Shown here in pieces: positions 1 through 8,064 of a DNA stretch of 43,636 nt. Position numbers and translations under genes: made by a program. Origin of the DNA: DATFAS01 sp035254305 (GTDB taxonomy: Bacteria > Bacillota > Bacilli > Aneurinibacillales > RAOX-1); the NCBI GenBank assembly GCA_035254305.1, contig DATFAS010000025.1, positions 1 to 43,636 on the forward strand, written 5' to 3'. The notes below the pieces were generated by a model. That model was given only the letters and a program-made list of their open reading frames with translations. It made no database searches and was not told the DNA's origin. The first letter of the stretch is position 1. The number at the start of each line of letters is the position of its first letter.

Positions 1-771
1 CATGAACTTGAATTATATTTCCAGCCTCAAGTGAATATTCAAACCCAACAAATCGTGGGAATGGAGGCACTAATAAGGTGGAAACATCCAAAATGGGGAA
101 TGATTTCACCAGCTGATTTTATTCCTTTGGCAGAAGAAACCGGTCTGATTATCCAAATCGGAAAACAGGTTCTAGAAGAGGCATGTAGGCAAAATAAAAA
201 ATGGCAGGATGAAGGTTATAAGCCATTCAAAATAGCAGTTAATCTATCAACTAAGCAGTTTCTACAGCTGAATCTTGTTGAAATGATTAATGAGACATTA
301 CAAACAACAGGCCTTGATCCGCAGTGGTTAGAATTAGAGATCACGGAGAGTTCAATCATGGAGGATACGGAATATGCCATCGATGTACTAAATCAATTTT
401 GCACACTAGGCATTCAAATCGCCATTGATGATTTTGGAACGGGATATTCTTCCTTAAGCTACTTGAAAAAGTTTCCTATACATGCCCTGAAAATTGATCA
501 ATCTTTTATTAGGGAACTCCCATATGATCACGATGATAAAAATATTGTTTTGGCGATTATTTCCATGTCCAATAGTTTAAAACTTAGTGTAACAGCAGAA
601 GGAATAGAAACGGATGAACAAAGACAATTCTTGCTTGAACATGGTTGTCAAGAAGGCCAAGGATATCTTTTTGGACGCCCACTTTCTGCTGAGGATACGA
701 ATGAATTTCTTAAGAGTAAGTATTCTCTCCAAGAACAACTTAAAAGTCGAACTTCAAATCCATTGCCGTGA
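1..771 (+). CDS. EAL-domain protein, 3' part (c-di-GMP phosphodiesterase), cut by window edge
   Basis: The reading frame is open from base 1, so the N-terminus lies outside the window. What remains is an almost complete EAL domain, the module that hydrolyses cyclic di-GMP to pGpG. Visible hallmarks in order are FQPQ near the edge, EALIRW (substrate/metal Glu), NLSTKQF, EITES, IDDFGTGYSSLSYLK, KIDQSFI, AEGIE and GYLFGRPL, so the catalytic motifs appear intact. Any N-terminal PAS, GGDEF or membrane part cannot be seen. The next gene downstream is another c-di-GMP protein in the same direction but about 300 bp away, so co-transcription is uncertain. The reading as an EAL domain is secure; whether the full protein is a phosphodiesterase only or a GGDEF-EAL hybrid is unknown. 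Confidence 0.93.
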   Translation, partial: HELELYFQPQVNIQTQQIVGMEALIRWKHPKWGMISPADFIPLAEETGLIIQIGKQVLEEACRQNKKWQDEGYKPFKIAVNLSTKQFLQLNLVEMINETLQTTGLDPQWLELEITESSIMEDTEYAIDVLNQFCTLGIQIAIDDFGTGYSSLSYLKKFPIHALKIDQSFIRELPYDHDDKNIVLAIISMSNSLKLSVTAEGIETDEQRQFLLEHGCQEGQGYLFGRPLSAEDTNEFLKSKYSLQEQLKSRTSNPLP

Positions 772-1071
772 AAGGTTGGGGGTCAACTTCATTAGATGAA
801 TAGAAAATTGTTGCCCCTCTGATTGTAATAGGGAATAGGAATTGATTTTAAGTAAACTTCCTCACAATAGAAATATGTTCTGTTTAAGTACAATGAAATT
901 ATTGCATCAATATTGAAGGGAAGGGAACATATTGTCCCCAATAGTTGAATTTGCAAGTATAACTTGTTAGGAATTAGTCTGATTAATTAGTCCTTCTAAA
1001 ATGAGAAAATATTAGAATTTGAATAATAGTCATGTTTTGAGTGAATAAGCTTGAGAAAGGAGAACAAGGGG
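772..1071. other. Intergenic stretch before the PAS-GGDEF-EAL-PilZ gene
   Basis: About 300 bases without a convincing gene. It is AT-rich and holds only short imperfect inverted repeats. I see no clear intrinsic terminator for the upstream EAL gene and no high-quality sigma-A promoter. I looked for a c-di-GMP-type riboswitch because of the flanking genes and saw nothing resembling one. The ribosome-binding site AGGAG of the next gene is at 1058-1062. Confidence 0.5.
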
Positions 1072-3975
1072 ATGTTAAAAATGGGAGAAAGAATTATTGA
1101 TGTTTTACAGAAACGTATTTTCTCTATGTTAATGGATAGCCCATTTCAGGGATATTATGTAGTTGAAAATGAAAAATTAATTTTCGTTAATCCTAAATTT
1201 GCTGAAATATTTGGTTATTCCGTTGTTGAGCTATTAAATAAAAATATATTTGTTCTTTTTTATCAAGAGGATCATCACTTCATAAAGCAGAGAATAGATA
1301 GAAGACTGAACGGGGATGTGGAGCACGACTGCTATGAAGTCCGAGGGGTGACCAAAAATGGTGAGGTCATTGATTTAGAGCTATATGGACATGTGACTGT
1401 TGCCGATGATAAGTCTGTCATTCTAGGAAGCCTTATCGATATTACGGAACGTAAGCGAAGAGAAAAAAAGTTATATGATCTTGATCACGCACTAGATGCG
1501 ACGTCTATTCTAGCAGTAACAGATAGAAATGGGACAATCATATACGCCAATGATAAATTCTGTAAGAATTCCAAGTACAGCAGAAGTGAATTGATAGGGC
1601 AAAATCATCGAATTTTAAATTCTGGGATTCAACCTAAAGAGTTTTTTGAGGAAATGTGGAAAACAATCAGTCAGGGAAAAGTGTGGAAAGGGGAAATATG
1701 TAATCAAGCCAAAGACGGGTCCTATTATTGGGTTGATTCTACGATTGTTCCTTATCTAGATAGTGAAGGAGTTCCTTATCAATATATTGCGATTCGAAAT
1801 AATATTACGGACCGCAAACTAGCAGAGGAAAAATCTAAAAAATTATTAAAAGAATTAACAGATTTTAAATACGCACTGGATCAATCCTCCATTGTGGCAA
1901 TTACTGATTACAATGGAATGATTAAGTATGCTAATGATAAATTTTGCGAAATTTCAAAGTATAGCCGAGATGAGCTGCTCGGCAGTAAACATCGTATAGT
2001 AAATTCCGGATATCATTCCAAGCATTTTTTCAATGATATGTGGGACACCATTAGTCACGGAAAGGTTTGGAAGGGAGAAATCTGTAATAAGGCGAAGGAT
2101 GGATCTAATTATTGGGTAGACACTACCATTGTGCCTCTTATCAATGAGATGGGGAAGCCTGAGCAATATTTATCGATTCGCAACGATATTACGGAAAAAA
2201 AGAAATCTGAAGATCAAATTAAACATATGGCTTTTTATGATGACCTTACTGACCTTGCCAACAGACGCACTTTTGATGAGCAACTCGAACAGCATCTAGT
2301 ATTAAGTAGGGTGTACAATAGTTTATTAGGAGTATTGATATTAGATTTAGATGGATTTAAATATGTAAATGATACGCTGGGTCATTTAGTGGGGGACAAA
2401 TTATTGATTCAGGTGAGTCGGAGATTAAAGGCCTGCCTTGGAGAAAAGGGGGTTCTTGCTCGTCTAGGAGGAGATGAGTTCGGGATCCTAGTGCCAGATG
2501 TTAGATTTGTCGATACGATCATTGAAAAGGCAAAGCAATTGATCCAATCCTTTGAAATGCCATTTATTCTTAATGAATATGAATTCCATATTACGTCTAG
2601 TATTGGTATTGCTGTTTCACCTGATTCAGGGGAAGACTCGAAAATTTTGTTGAAGCATGCTGACTTAGCTCTTTATCGGGCAAAGGATGAAGGTAAGAAT
2701 AAATATCAGCTTTTTTCTCCCCATATGAATGTCTCCACCTATAAAAAATTCACGCTACAAAATGATTTACATAAAGCAATGCAAGAAGATCAATTTTTTA
2801 TGGAGTACCAACCGCGGGTAAATCCTAAAACGAATGATGTGGTTAGTGCAGAGGCGTTGGTAAGATGGAATCATCCCGAGTGGGGAGTTGTCTTTCCCGA
2901 CGAATTTATTGGCTTGGCAGAGGAAAATGGATTTATTAATAAGCTTGGCGACTGGGTGATTCACAAGGTATGTAAACAGATCAAAGCTTGGCAAGATCGA
3001 GGATTTAACTATGTGAAATTATCCATGAATTTATCTGCGAATCAATTTCTCCAGCCTGATTTTGGCGAGAGAGTGATTGAAATCGTTGAATGTTATGGTA
3101 TTCCTTTCGAAAAATTAGAATTTGAAATTACCGAAAGCATGTTAATCAAAAATGAAGATAGTGTAAGAAAAACGATTAAGAAATTGAAGGAAAAGGGTTT
3201 TAAAATTTCTATTGATGATTTTGGTACAGGGTACACCTCCTTAAGTTACTTAAAGAAGTATAAAGTGGATACGTTAAAGTTAGATGGGTCATTGATTAAA
3301 GATATCTCAAGTGACTTAGAAAGCTTGGAAATAGCCTCGGCAATAATCAATCTTGGGAAAAATTTAGGCATGATTGTGGTAACAGAAGGAGTAGAGCACT
3401 CAGAAGAATTGCAGACACTAATGAAGCTAAATTGTGATGAAGTGCAAGGTTTTTTATTTAGTAAACCATTAGATGTTACTGAGTTTGAAAAATTAGTTTC
3501 ATTAGGAAAGTGCTTCCCAGTTTGTGATGGGGAAAAAGTAGAGGTAACCATTGAAAATAGGAGACAGTTTTTCCGAGTAGAATTAAGCTACCCATTAGAA
3601 GCAGAAATGACTGTATTAAAAGTTGGAGGAAAGCCTGTTAAATTAGGGAGTTCCAACGTTTTGATAGAAGATATAAGCTCCGGTGGTTTGCGTTTTTCTT
3701 CGAATTTAAAATTACCTAAATTGAATGGATTGCTCATTGGATTTGTTACAGATATCCTAGGTCAAACAGTGCAATTATCCGGGTATATTGTATGGGTAAA
3801 AGAAATGGGATCGGGGATTTTGCAGTATGGCATCCAATTCGAAATCGTTGAAAGAGATCGAAATGACTTAACTAGGCTATTAAATCAACTACAGATTAAA
3901 CTCCGCCAAAATTATGTTTTAAAAAATTGCAGCTTCGTAACTGTTAGTAGGGAGACTTATTTTAATCAAAAATAG
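1072..3975 (+). CDS. PAS-PAS-PAS-GGDEF-EAL-PilZ bifunctional c-di-GMP enzyme
   Basis: A 967-aa soluble protein combining synthesis, breakdown and binding of cyclic di-GMP. Three PAS domains (about residues 20-135, 137-255, 263-383) precede a GGDEF domain whose RLGGDEF loop is intact near residue 465. An EAL domain follows, with AEALVRW (catalytic Glu at 594), NLSANQF, EITES, DDFGTGYTSL and TEGVE all present. A C-terminal PilZ domain has RQFFR (R831, R835) and DISSGG (867-872), the c-di-GMP binding signature. The four residues where the RxxD inhibitory I-site would lie, five before GGDEF, read GEKG, so product feedback through that site looks absent. The second and third PAS domains are about 60% identical and look like a recent duplication. 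The ATG at 1072 is chosen because AGGAG sits nine bases upstream; a TTG at 1051 has no such site. No transmembrane segment is seen. Confidence 0.95.
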   Translation: MLKMGERIIDVLQKRIFSMLMDSPFQGYYVVENEKLIFVNPKFAEIFGYSVVELLNKNIFVLFYQEDHHFIKQRIDRRLNGDVEHDCYEVRGVTKNGEVIDLELYGHVTVADDKSVILGSLIDITERKRREKKLYDLDHALDATSILAVTDRNGTIIYANDKFCKNSKYSRSELIGQNHRILNSGIQPKEFFEEMWKTISQGKVWKGEICNQAKDGSYYWVDSTIVPYLDSEGVPYQYIAIRNNITDRKLAEEKSKKLLKELTDFKYALDQSSIVAITDYNGMIKYANDKFCEISKYSRDELLGSKHRIVNSGYHSKHFFNDMWDTISHGKVWKGEICNKAKDGSNYWVDTTIVPLINEMGKPEQYLSIRNDITEKKKSEDQIKHMAFYDDLTDLANRRTFDEQLEQHLVLSRVYNSLLGVLILDLDGFKYVNDTLGHLVGDKLLIQVSRRLKACLGEKGVLARLGGDEFGILVPDVRFVDTIIEKAKQLIQSFEMPFILNEYEFHITSSIGIAVSPDSGEDSKILLKHADLALYRAKDEGKNKYQLFSPHMNVSTYKKFTLQNDLHKAMQEDQFFMEYQPRVNPKTNDVVSAEALVRWNHPEWGVVFPDEFIGLAEENGFINKLGDWVIHKVCKQIKAWQDRGFNYVKLSMNLSANQFLQPDFGERVIEIVECYGIPFEKLEFEITESMLIKNEDSVRKTIKKLKEKGFKISIDDFGTGYTSLSYLKKYKVDTLKLDGSLIKDISSDLESLEIASAIINLGKNLGMIVVTEGVEHSEELQTLMKLNCDEVQGFLFSKPLDVTEFEKLVSLGKCFPVCDGEKVEVTIENRRQFFRVELSYPLEAEMTVLKVGGKPVKLGSSNVLIEDISSGGLRFSSNLKLPKLNGLLIGFVTDILGQTVQLSGYIVWVKEMGSGILQYGIQFEIVERDRNDLTRLLNQLQIKLRQNYVLKNCSFVTVSRETYFNQK

Positions 3976-4055
3976 ACACAAGGATATGAACATTGCATCG
4001 TTAGGTTGGATTTCAAAACCAACATTAGGAAATCCTATGCATGGGAGGTGTTTTC

Positions 4056-4223
4056 ATGAAATTCAACCAACAGCCAGAAATACCACAAGTTGATTTTCCT
4101 TCTGAGGTTTCTCCGGTTGATCAACCGGAGGTGGAAATTACGACTCCACACCCTGAGCCTAGCGAACCAGGTGCAGGTCCATCTAACCAGATTGCAAATC
4201 CAATTGGGTTCAACGTGAAATAG
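4056..4223 (+). CDS. Small proline-rich acidic protein (55 aa), unknown
   Basis: A short gene starting at ATG 4056 behind a strong GGGAGGTG ribosome-binding site (4043-4050) and closed by an excellent intrinsic terminator 40 bases after its stop. The product is about one fifth proline and rich in Glu, with no hydrophobic segment or signal peptide, so it is probably a disordered soluble peptide. It contains a perfect 20-bp DNA palindrome at 4111-4130. I do not recognise the family. The good ribosome-binding site and the terminator argue for expression; an alternative is that this is a structured RNA with a coincidental frame. Confidence 0.55.
   Translation: MKFNQQPEIPQVDFPSEVSPVDQPEVEITTPHPEPSEPGAGPSNQIANPIGFNVK
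4111..4130. repeat. Perfect 20-bp palindrome CTCCGGTTGATCAACCGGAG
   Basis: The ten bases CTCCGGTTGA are followed directly by their exact reverse complement. It lies inside the 55-aa proline-rich gene, where it encodes SPVDQPE. As DNA it could bind a dimeric regulator; as RNA it would fold into a hairpin with little or no loop. Confidence 0.9.
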
Positions 4224-4261
4224 AGAGGATTTACGTTGAATAAAGAAGAAATATATCATCC

Positions 4262-4299
4262 AAAATGTCTACAGTTTAAATACTGTAGACATTTTTTTT
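4262..4299 (+). terminator. Intrinsic terminator after the proline-rich small gene
   Basis: A perfect 14-bp stem (4262-4275 with 4282-4295) with a 6-base loop, running into eight T residues (4292-4299). The stem is flanked by A and T runs, so it may also work on the other strand. Confidence 0.93.
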
Positions 4300-4319
4300 C
4301 TGTTGGCAACTTTTCAGAA

Positions 4320-4348
4320 TTGATGAATTCGGATATTTTGATTATACT
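4320..4348 (+). promoter_or_regulatory. Predicted sigma-A promoter for the phosphodiester glycosidase gene
   Basis: TTGATG (4320-4325), a 17-base spacer, then TATACT (4343-4348), placed between the preceding terminator and the start codon at 4386. Confidence 0.6.
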
Positions 4349-4385
4349 TTTGAGGGAGATTTAAGTTTTAGGGAGAGGTAAATAT

Positions 4386-5336
4386 ATGCTAAAGAAATCA
4401 AAGATTCTTCGGAGATTAATTATAATATTATTTTACTTAGGTATTTCTACAGGAGCTATTGTGCTATATGGGCCATTTGAAAACATCCGCAAAATGGTCA
4501 TTGGATCTGTACTTACTAGTTCACACCCTTGGTATATTGAACCGTTCTATTCTGAAGAAACATTAGCTAAATATCGTCCAGTTTCTTATACGTCTATGGA
4601 AGAGGCCACGATGGAAGGTCGTGATTTTTCAGGTATACATGATGACCAGATTGATGTGGTAAGTATAGATACCAAAAAATATAGCGGGAAAATGATTGTT
4701 GTTCATGATCCGAAGAGAGTTCATGTAGCTATTACGAAGGAATTAGGAACAGTAGGTCAAACGGTTAGTGAAATGGTTAAGGATGCTAAGGCTATCGCAG
4801 GGATCAACGCTGGGGGATTTGATGATTCTCGTGGGCGTGGAACAGGTGGAGTACCAATGGGCCTAGTCATTTCTCATGGAAAATACATCTTTGGAGACAA
4901 GGACGAGGAAGGGCCTATGATTGCTCTGAGTAAGGATGGTGCTCTGACTATCGGAAGCTTTAATTATCAGCAATTGCAGAATATGGGGGTACAAGAGGCT
5001 GTTTCCTTTGGCCCACTCTTAGTAAAGAATGGACAGTCATTCCTTAAGCCGAGTGATGATACTTGGGGGATTGCGCCTAGATCTGCTATTGGGCAACGGG
5101 AAGACGGTGCTATTGTACTATTAGCTTTGTCAGGTAGAGGAAATGGCGGTATAGGGGCTACACTGATGGATTGTGCCAATGAAATGATTAAAAATGGTGC
5201 AGTCATGGCTGCAAATCTTGATGGTGGATATAGTACGGAACTTTACTACAAGAATGATTTTCTTGTTACACCTTCAAATCCTATGGGTGAGCGTTATGTT
5301 CCTACGAGCTTTGTAGTGGCGGGAGGTAATCAATAG
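4386..5336 (+). CDS. Membrane-anchored phosphodiester glycosidase (NAGPA-like, DUF2233 family)
   Basis: A 316-aa protein with a basic start and one hydrophobic helix (about residues 10-30), so the bulk should lie outside the membrane. The rest matches the phosphodiester glycosidase fold of the lysosomal uncovering enzyme family: INAGGFDDSRG, GGVPMGLVISHGK, APRSAIGQREDG, LLALSGRG and the hallmark NLDGGYSTELYY. Family members cleave GlcNAc-1-phosphate-type phosphodiesters, and bacterial ones are often loosely annotated as exopolysaccharide biosynthesis proteins. The true substrate, perhaps a wall or surface polymer, is inference. The ATG has GGGAGAGG upstream. The stop at 5334-5336 directly abuts the GTG of the next gene, indicating one transcription unit. 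Confidence 0.85.
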   Translation: MLKKSKILRRLIIILFYLGISTGAIVLYGPFENIRKMVIGSVLTSSHPWYIEPFYSEETLAKYRPVSYTSMEEATMEGRDFSGIHDDQIDVVSIDTKKYSGKMIVVHDPKRVHVAITKELGTVGQTVSEMVKDAKAIAGINAGGFDDSRGRGTGGVPMGLVISHGKYIFGDKDEEGPMIALSKDGALTIGSFNYQQLQNMGVQEAVSFGPLLVKNGQSFLKPSDDTWGIAPRSAIGQREDGAIVLLALSGRGNGGIGATLMDCANEMIKNGAVMAANLDGGYSTELYYKNDFLVTPSNPMGERYVPTSFVVAGGNQ

Positions 5337-6344
5337 GTGAAACCAAAACAGAGGAAAAAGCGGAGAGGACTTAGAATTTTCATGGCCATTACTGTGTTAC
5401 AGTGGGGGATATTACTGGGAGTAAATCTTTTTCTAGCCCCAGAACCGATTGTTCCTGCGGTGGCACAAAATATTTTTAAGGAAGAAGAACCAGCGATTAA
5501 AGCCCCTGCGGATGCTGATCAATTTCGAATTAGTGATGATAAAAAGGTAGTGGCCTATACGAAGGATAAAGAATTATTTATTGCGAATAAAGATGGAGTA
5601 ATGTATCAGAAGAAGGTAGGACGGGTCACTTATTTCCAATGGTTAGGTAAATCCAACTCCTTATTATACTTTATTCAGGATAGTAACCTAACTGGCTACA
5701 TCATTCAAGCAAGCACGTTAAAGCCGCATGAGTTAGAGTCATGGAAAGGAACCGATCGAAAGATTAAGCAGGCTTACTTTAATCCTTATATGGAATTCCT
5801 CTACTTTGAGACTGAAAGAGGAAAGGTAGATGAAATTTATAAATATGATGCTGTGAATGGAATCTATAAATTCCCATTTCCGGATATCAAGATTGATCGT
5901 ATCAACTTCGATGAGAAGACTGATACCATGGAGATTTATGATACGACAGGAAAACGTTGGGATTATAAAAATGGACAGCTCTATGATCCTAAGGGCAACC
6001 TAATGGAATTAAAACGCATTAAGGATCCAACTCCGAATGAGGATTCGAAGAAAGATGATCCTAAGCCGGAAAGTAAATCAACTGAAAAGACAGAACCAAC
6101 AGGTGTGCCAAAAGAAACAACAACAAAAGAGACAACAAAGCAATCAGGCACAAAGACAACGGATCAGAATAATACTTCGACAACGAAGGAACCAGCAACA
6201 ACGACAACCTCACCTACGAAAAAGGATTCAACGAGTGGTATTGAACCTCCAGTTGTTACGCAACCCTCACATCAGGGAACTACAACAAGTCCAACGAAGC
6301 AGACAACTCCGAAGGATACAGTAACACCTAAATCACAGGAATAA
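5337..6344 (+). CDS. Membrane-anchored protein with Thr/Lys-rich C-terminal tail, unknown
   Basis: A 335-aa protein beginning at a GTG that abuts the glycosidase stop, with GGGAGGT as ribosome-binding site inside the upstream gene. The N-terminus is very basic, followed by one transmembrane helix (about 13-32). Residues 60-230 contain short strand-rich repeats resembling WD40-like or propeller blades (DDKKVVAYTKDKELFIANKDG is typical in flavour), but I cannot name a family. The last 100 or so residues are low complexity, dominated by Thr, Lys, Pro and Ser, like wall-spanning linkers of surface proteins. No LPXTG sorting signal is present. Coupling to the phosphodiester glycosidase suggests a joint extracytoplasmic role. 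Confidence 0.8.
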   Translation: MKPKQRKKRRGLRIFMAITVLQWGILLGVNLFLAPEPIVPAVAQNIFKEEEPAIKAPADADQFRISDDKKVVAYTKDKELFIANKDGVMYQKKVGRVTYFQWLGKSNSLLYFIQDSNLTGYIIQASTLKPHELESWKGTDRKIKQAYFNPYMEFLYFETERGKVDEIYKYDAVNGIYKFPFPDIKIDRINFDEKTDTMEIYDTTGKRWDYKNGQLYDPKGNLMELKRIKDPTPNEDSKKDDPKPESKSTEKTEPTGVPKETTTKETTKQSGTKTTDQNNTSTTKEPATTTTSPTKKDSTSGIEPPVVTQPSHQGTTTSPTKQTTPKDTVTPKSQE

Positions 6345-6348
6345 CGAG

Positions 6349-6374
6349 AAAATCCCCATTCAGGGGATTTTTTT
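6349..6374 (+). terminator. Intrinsic terminator after the Thr-rich protein gene
   Basis: Stem AAAATCCCC (6349-6357) with GGGGATTTT (6363-6371), a 5-base loop, then T residues to 6374. It begins five bases after the stop codon. Confidence 0.92.
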
Positions 6375-6393
6375 ATGCTGTCTATGCTGAATA

Positions 6394-6402
6394 TGCTATA
6401 AT
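6394..6402 (+). promoter_or_regulatory. Extended -10 promoter TGCTATAAT upstream of the flippase gene
   Basis: A perfect TATAAT (6397-6402) preceded by TG-N. No good -35 hexamer is visible at 16-18 bases, as expected for an extended -10 sigma-A promoter. Confidence 0.6.
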
Positions 6403-6448
6403 GAGATTTGTTTTTCAATAACGTTCTAGTTAGAAGGGAATGGAGTTT

Positions 6449-8005
6449 GTGTCTGGTCCAGGGTTCCTTAAAGGAGCATTTATACTAAGTGTTGCTGCAT
6501 TTGTTTCCAAGTTACTTGGACTCTTATACGTGATTCCGCTTAAGCATTATGCGGGTGATGAAGGTCTTGCACTTTATCAGGCAGTATTTCCGATTTATAA
6601 TACGTTATTAATTCTATCTGTTTCTGGAATTCCTATAGCCTTGTCTAAGCTGATTTCAGAAAAAATTGCTTACGATCAAATTGGAGAGATACGCCCAATC
6701 ACTATGGGGGCATTAAAAATTATGATTACCGTGGCTATCGGCGGGTTTATTGTTCTTTTTTTTGGTTCTTCCCTAATAGCCAATTGGATTGGGAGTGTAG
6801 ATACGATTCCATCCATAGAGGCAATGGCTTTTGCTATGGTCTTGGTGCCTTTTCTTGCAGTGCTTAGAGGATATTTCTATGGGTATCAAAAAATGAATTT
6901 ATCAGCCATGTCACAAATTATTGAACAGCTTGTTCGAGTCAGTGTCATGATGCTTCTTGTTTATTTGTTTGTGCGAATGGGGAAGGACATCGCTACTGTG
7001 TCGGCAGGAGCAGCAATAGGTAGCTTTGCCGGGATCTCTGTTGCCTTATCACTTCTCGTCTATCAATATCTTCGTTTCCGCCCTCACAGTAAGGAGAGGA
7101 AGGCACAACAAGAAAATTATACAAGGCAGATTCTAGGGATTGCCATTCCGGTAAGCCTTAGCACTCTCATGCTGCCAGTGTTAGGTCTTGTGGATTCGAT
7201 GACCATCATGAATGTGTTAAAGAGCACAGGAATTGCGGATTCAACTGCCCAGTTTGGTGTGTATAGTAGAGGTGTACCTATCGTCCAATTTGCTGCATTC
7301 TATGCAACAGGGTTATCCGTTGCTGTTGTTCCGGCACTCACTTCTGCTCGTTTAGTAGAGGAGAAAACCAAGCAAATCCGTAAGACATTGGAAGTATCCT
7401 TTTTTATTGGGGTTCCTGCCAGTGTAGGGATGATGTTGATTGCTAACCCTCTTAACATTCTTTTTTATGGGAATAGTCAGGGGAGTGAAACCTTATCAGT
7501 TCTTGCTGCATCAACCATTTTTCTTTCATTAGCGATTACCACATCAGGTGTTCTGCAAGGACTTGGTCGATCTATTTGGCCTGCCTTGTTCTTATTTTTA
7601 AGCGTCTTTCTTAAGGTTGTAGGTAATATATGGTTGGTTAAAGTCTATGGTATTGTGGGGGCTGCTTATTCTACTATTCTTGCTTATGCATGTATTACCA
7701 TATTGAGTTTAATTGCTATTCGAGTTTTTCATCCGTCTTCGGATTTATTTCTTAAGCGTGATTGCATTCGCTGGTTTTTCCCATCCATTCTTATGGGAGT
7801 CGGTATTTATTTATTTAAAGGCTTAGGAATTGATTCGTTGCAGGTTTCCAATCTGATTAGGATTCAAGCTTTGTTTTCTATGGTGATGATTATTATGGTT
7901 GGGGTAGTGATCTACGTAGTAGGGTTACTCTTATTCCGAGTTTTCACTTGGCATGATATTTTACATCTTCGTTCAGGTATATTGAAAATTCGAAAAAGAG
8001 GGTAG
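6449..8005 (+). CDS. MurJ/SpoVB/YtgP-family polysaccharide (lipid II-type) flippase
   Basis: A 518-aa integral membrane protein of the MVF/MATE-like superfamily with about 14 hydrophobic helices. The N-terminus, FLKGAFILSVAAFVSKLLG followed by YVIPL, is typical of the SpoVB/YtgP branch, whose members carry undecaprenyl-linked wall precursors across the membrane (YtgP is a MurJ functional homologue; SpoVB serves spore cortex). Sequence alone does not separate housekeeping from cortex roles. I prefer the GTG at 6449, because AAGGGA sits nine bases upstream and the product then begins MSGPGFLKG; the in-frame ATG at 6440 abuts AAGGGA with no spacer. It lies between a terminator and murI, fitting a cell-wall context. 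Confidence 0.87.
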   Translation: MSGPGFLKGAFILSVAAFVSKLLGLLYVIPLKHYAGDEGLALYQAVFPIYNTLLILSVSGIPIALSKLISEKIAYDQIGEIRPITMGALKIMITVAIGGFIVLFFGSSLIANWIGSVDTIPSIEAMAFAMVLVPFLAVLRGYFYGYQKMNLSAMSQIIEQLVRVSVMMLLVYLFVRMGKDIATVSAGAAIGSFAGISVALSLLVYQYLRFRPHSKERKAQQENYTRQILGIAIPVSLSTLMLPVLGLVDSMTIMNVLKSTGIADSTAQFGVYSRGVPIVQFAAFYATGLSVAVVPALTSARLVEEKTKQIRKTLEVSFFIGVPASVGMMLIANPLNILFYGNSQGSETLSVLAASTIFLSLAITTSGVLQGLGRSIWPALFLFLSVFLKVVGNIWLVKVYGIVGAAYSTILAYACITILSLIAIRVFHPSSDLFLKRDCIRWFFPSILMGVGIYLFKGLGIDSLQVSNLIRIQALFSMVMIIMVGVVIYVVGLLLFRVFTWHDILHLRSGILKIRKRG

Positions 8006-8064
8006 AGTTTCATCCAAGAGTGAATATGATAAAAGCACATCGAAGAGAAAAAGGATGAAGAAAT

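Noticed and set aside
772..1071. c-di-GMP riboswitch between the two c-di-GMP genes
   Set aside because: No GEMM-like conserved core or paired stems were recognised; only weak inverted repeats.
6037..6324. Gln/Arg-rich 95-residue frame
   Set aside because: It is the shifted reading of the Thr/Lys-rich tail of the 5337-6344 gene; codon bias of ACA/AAG repeats creates it.
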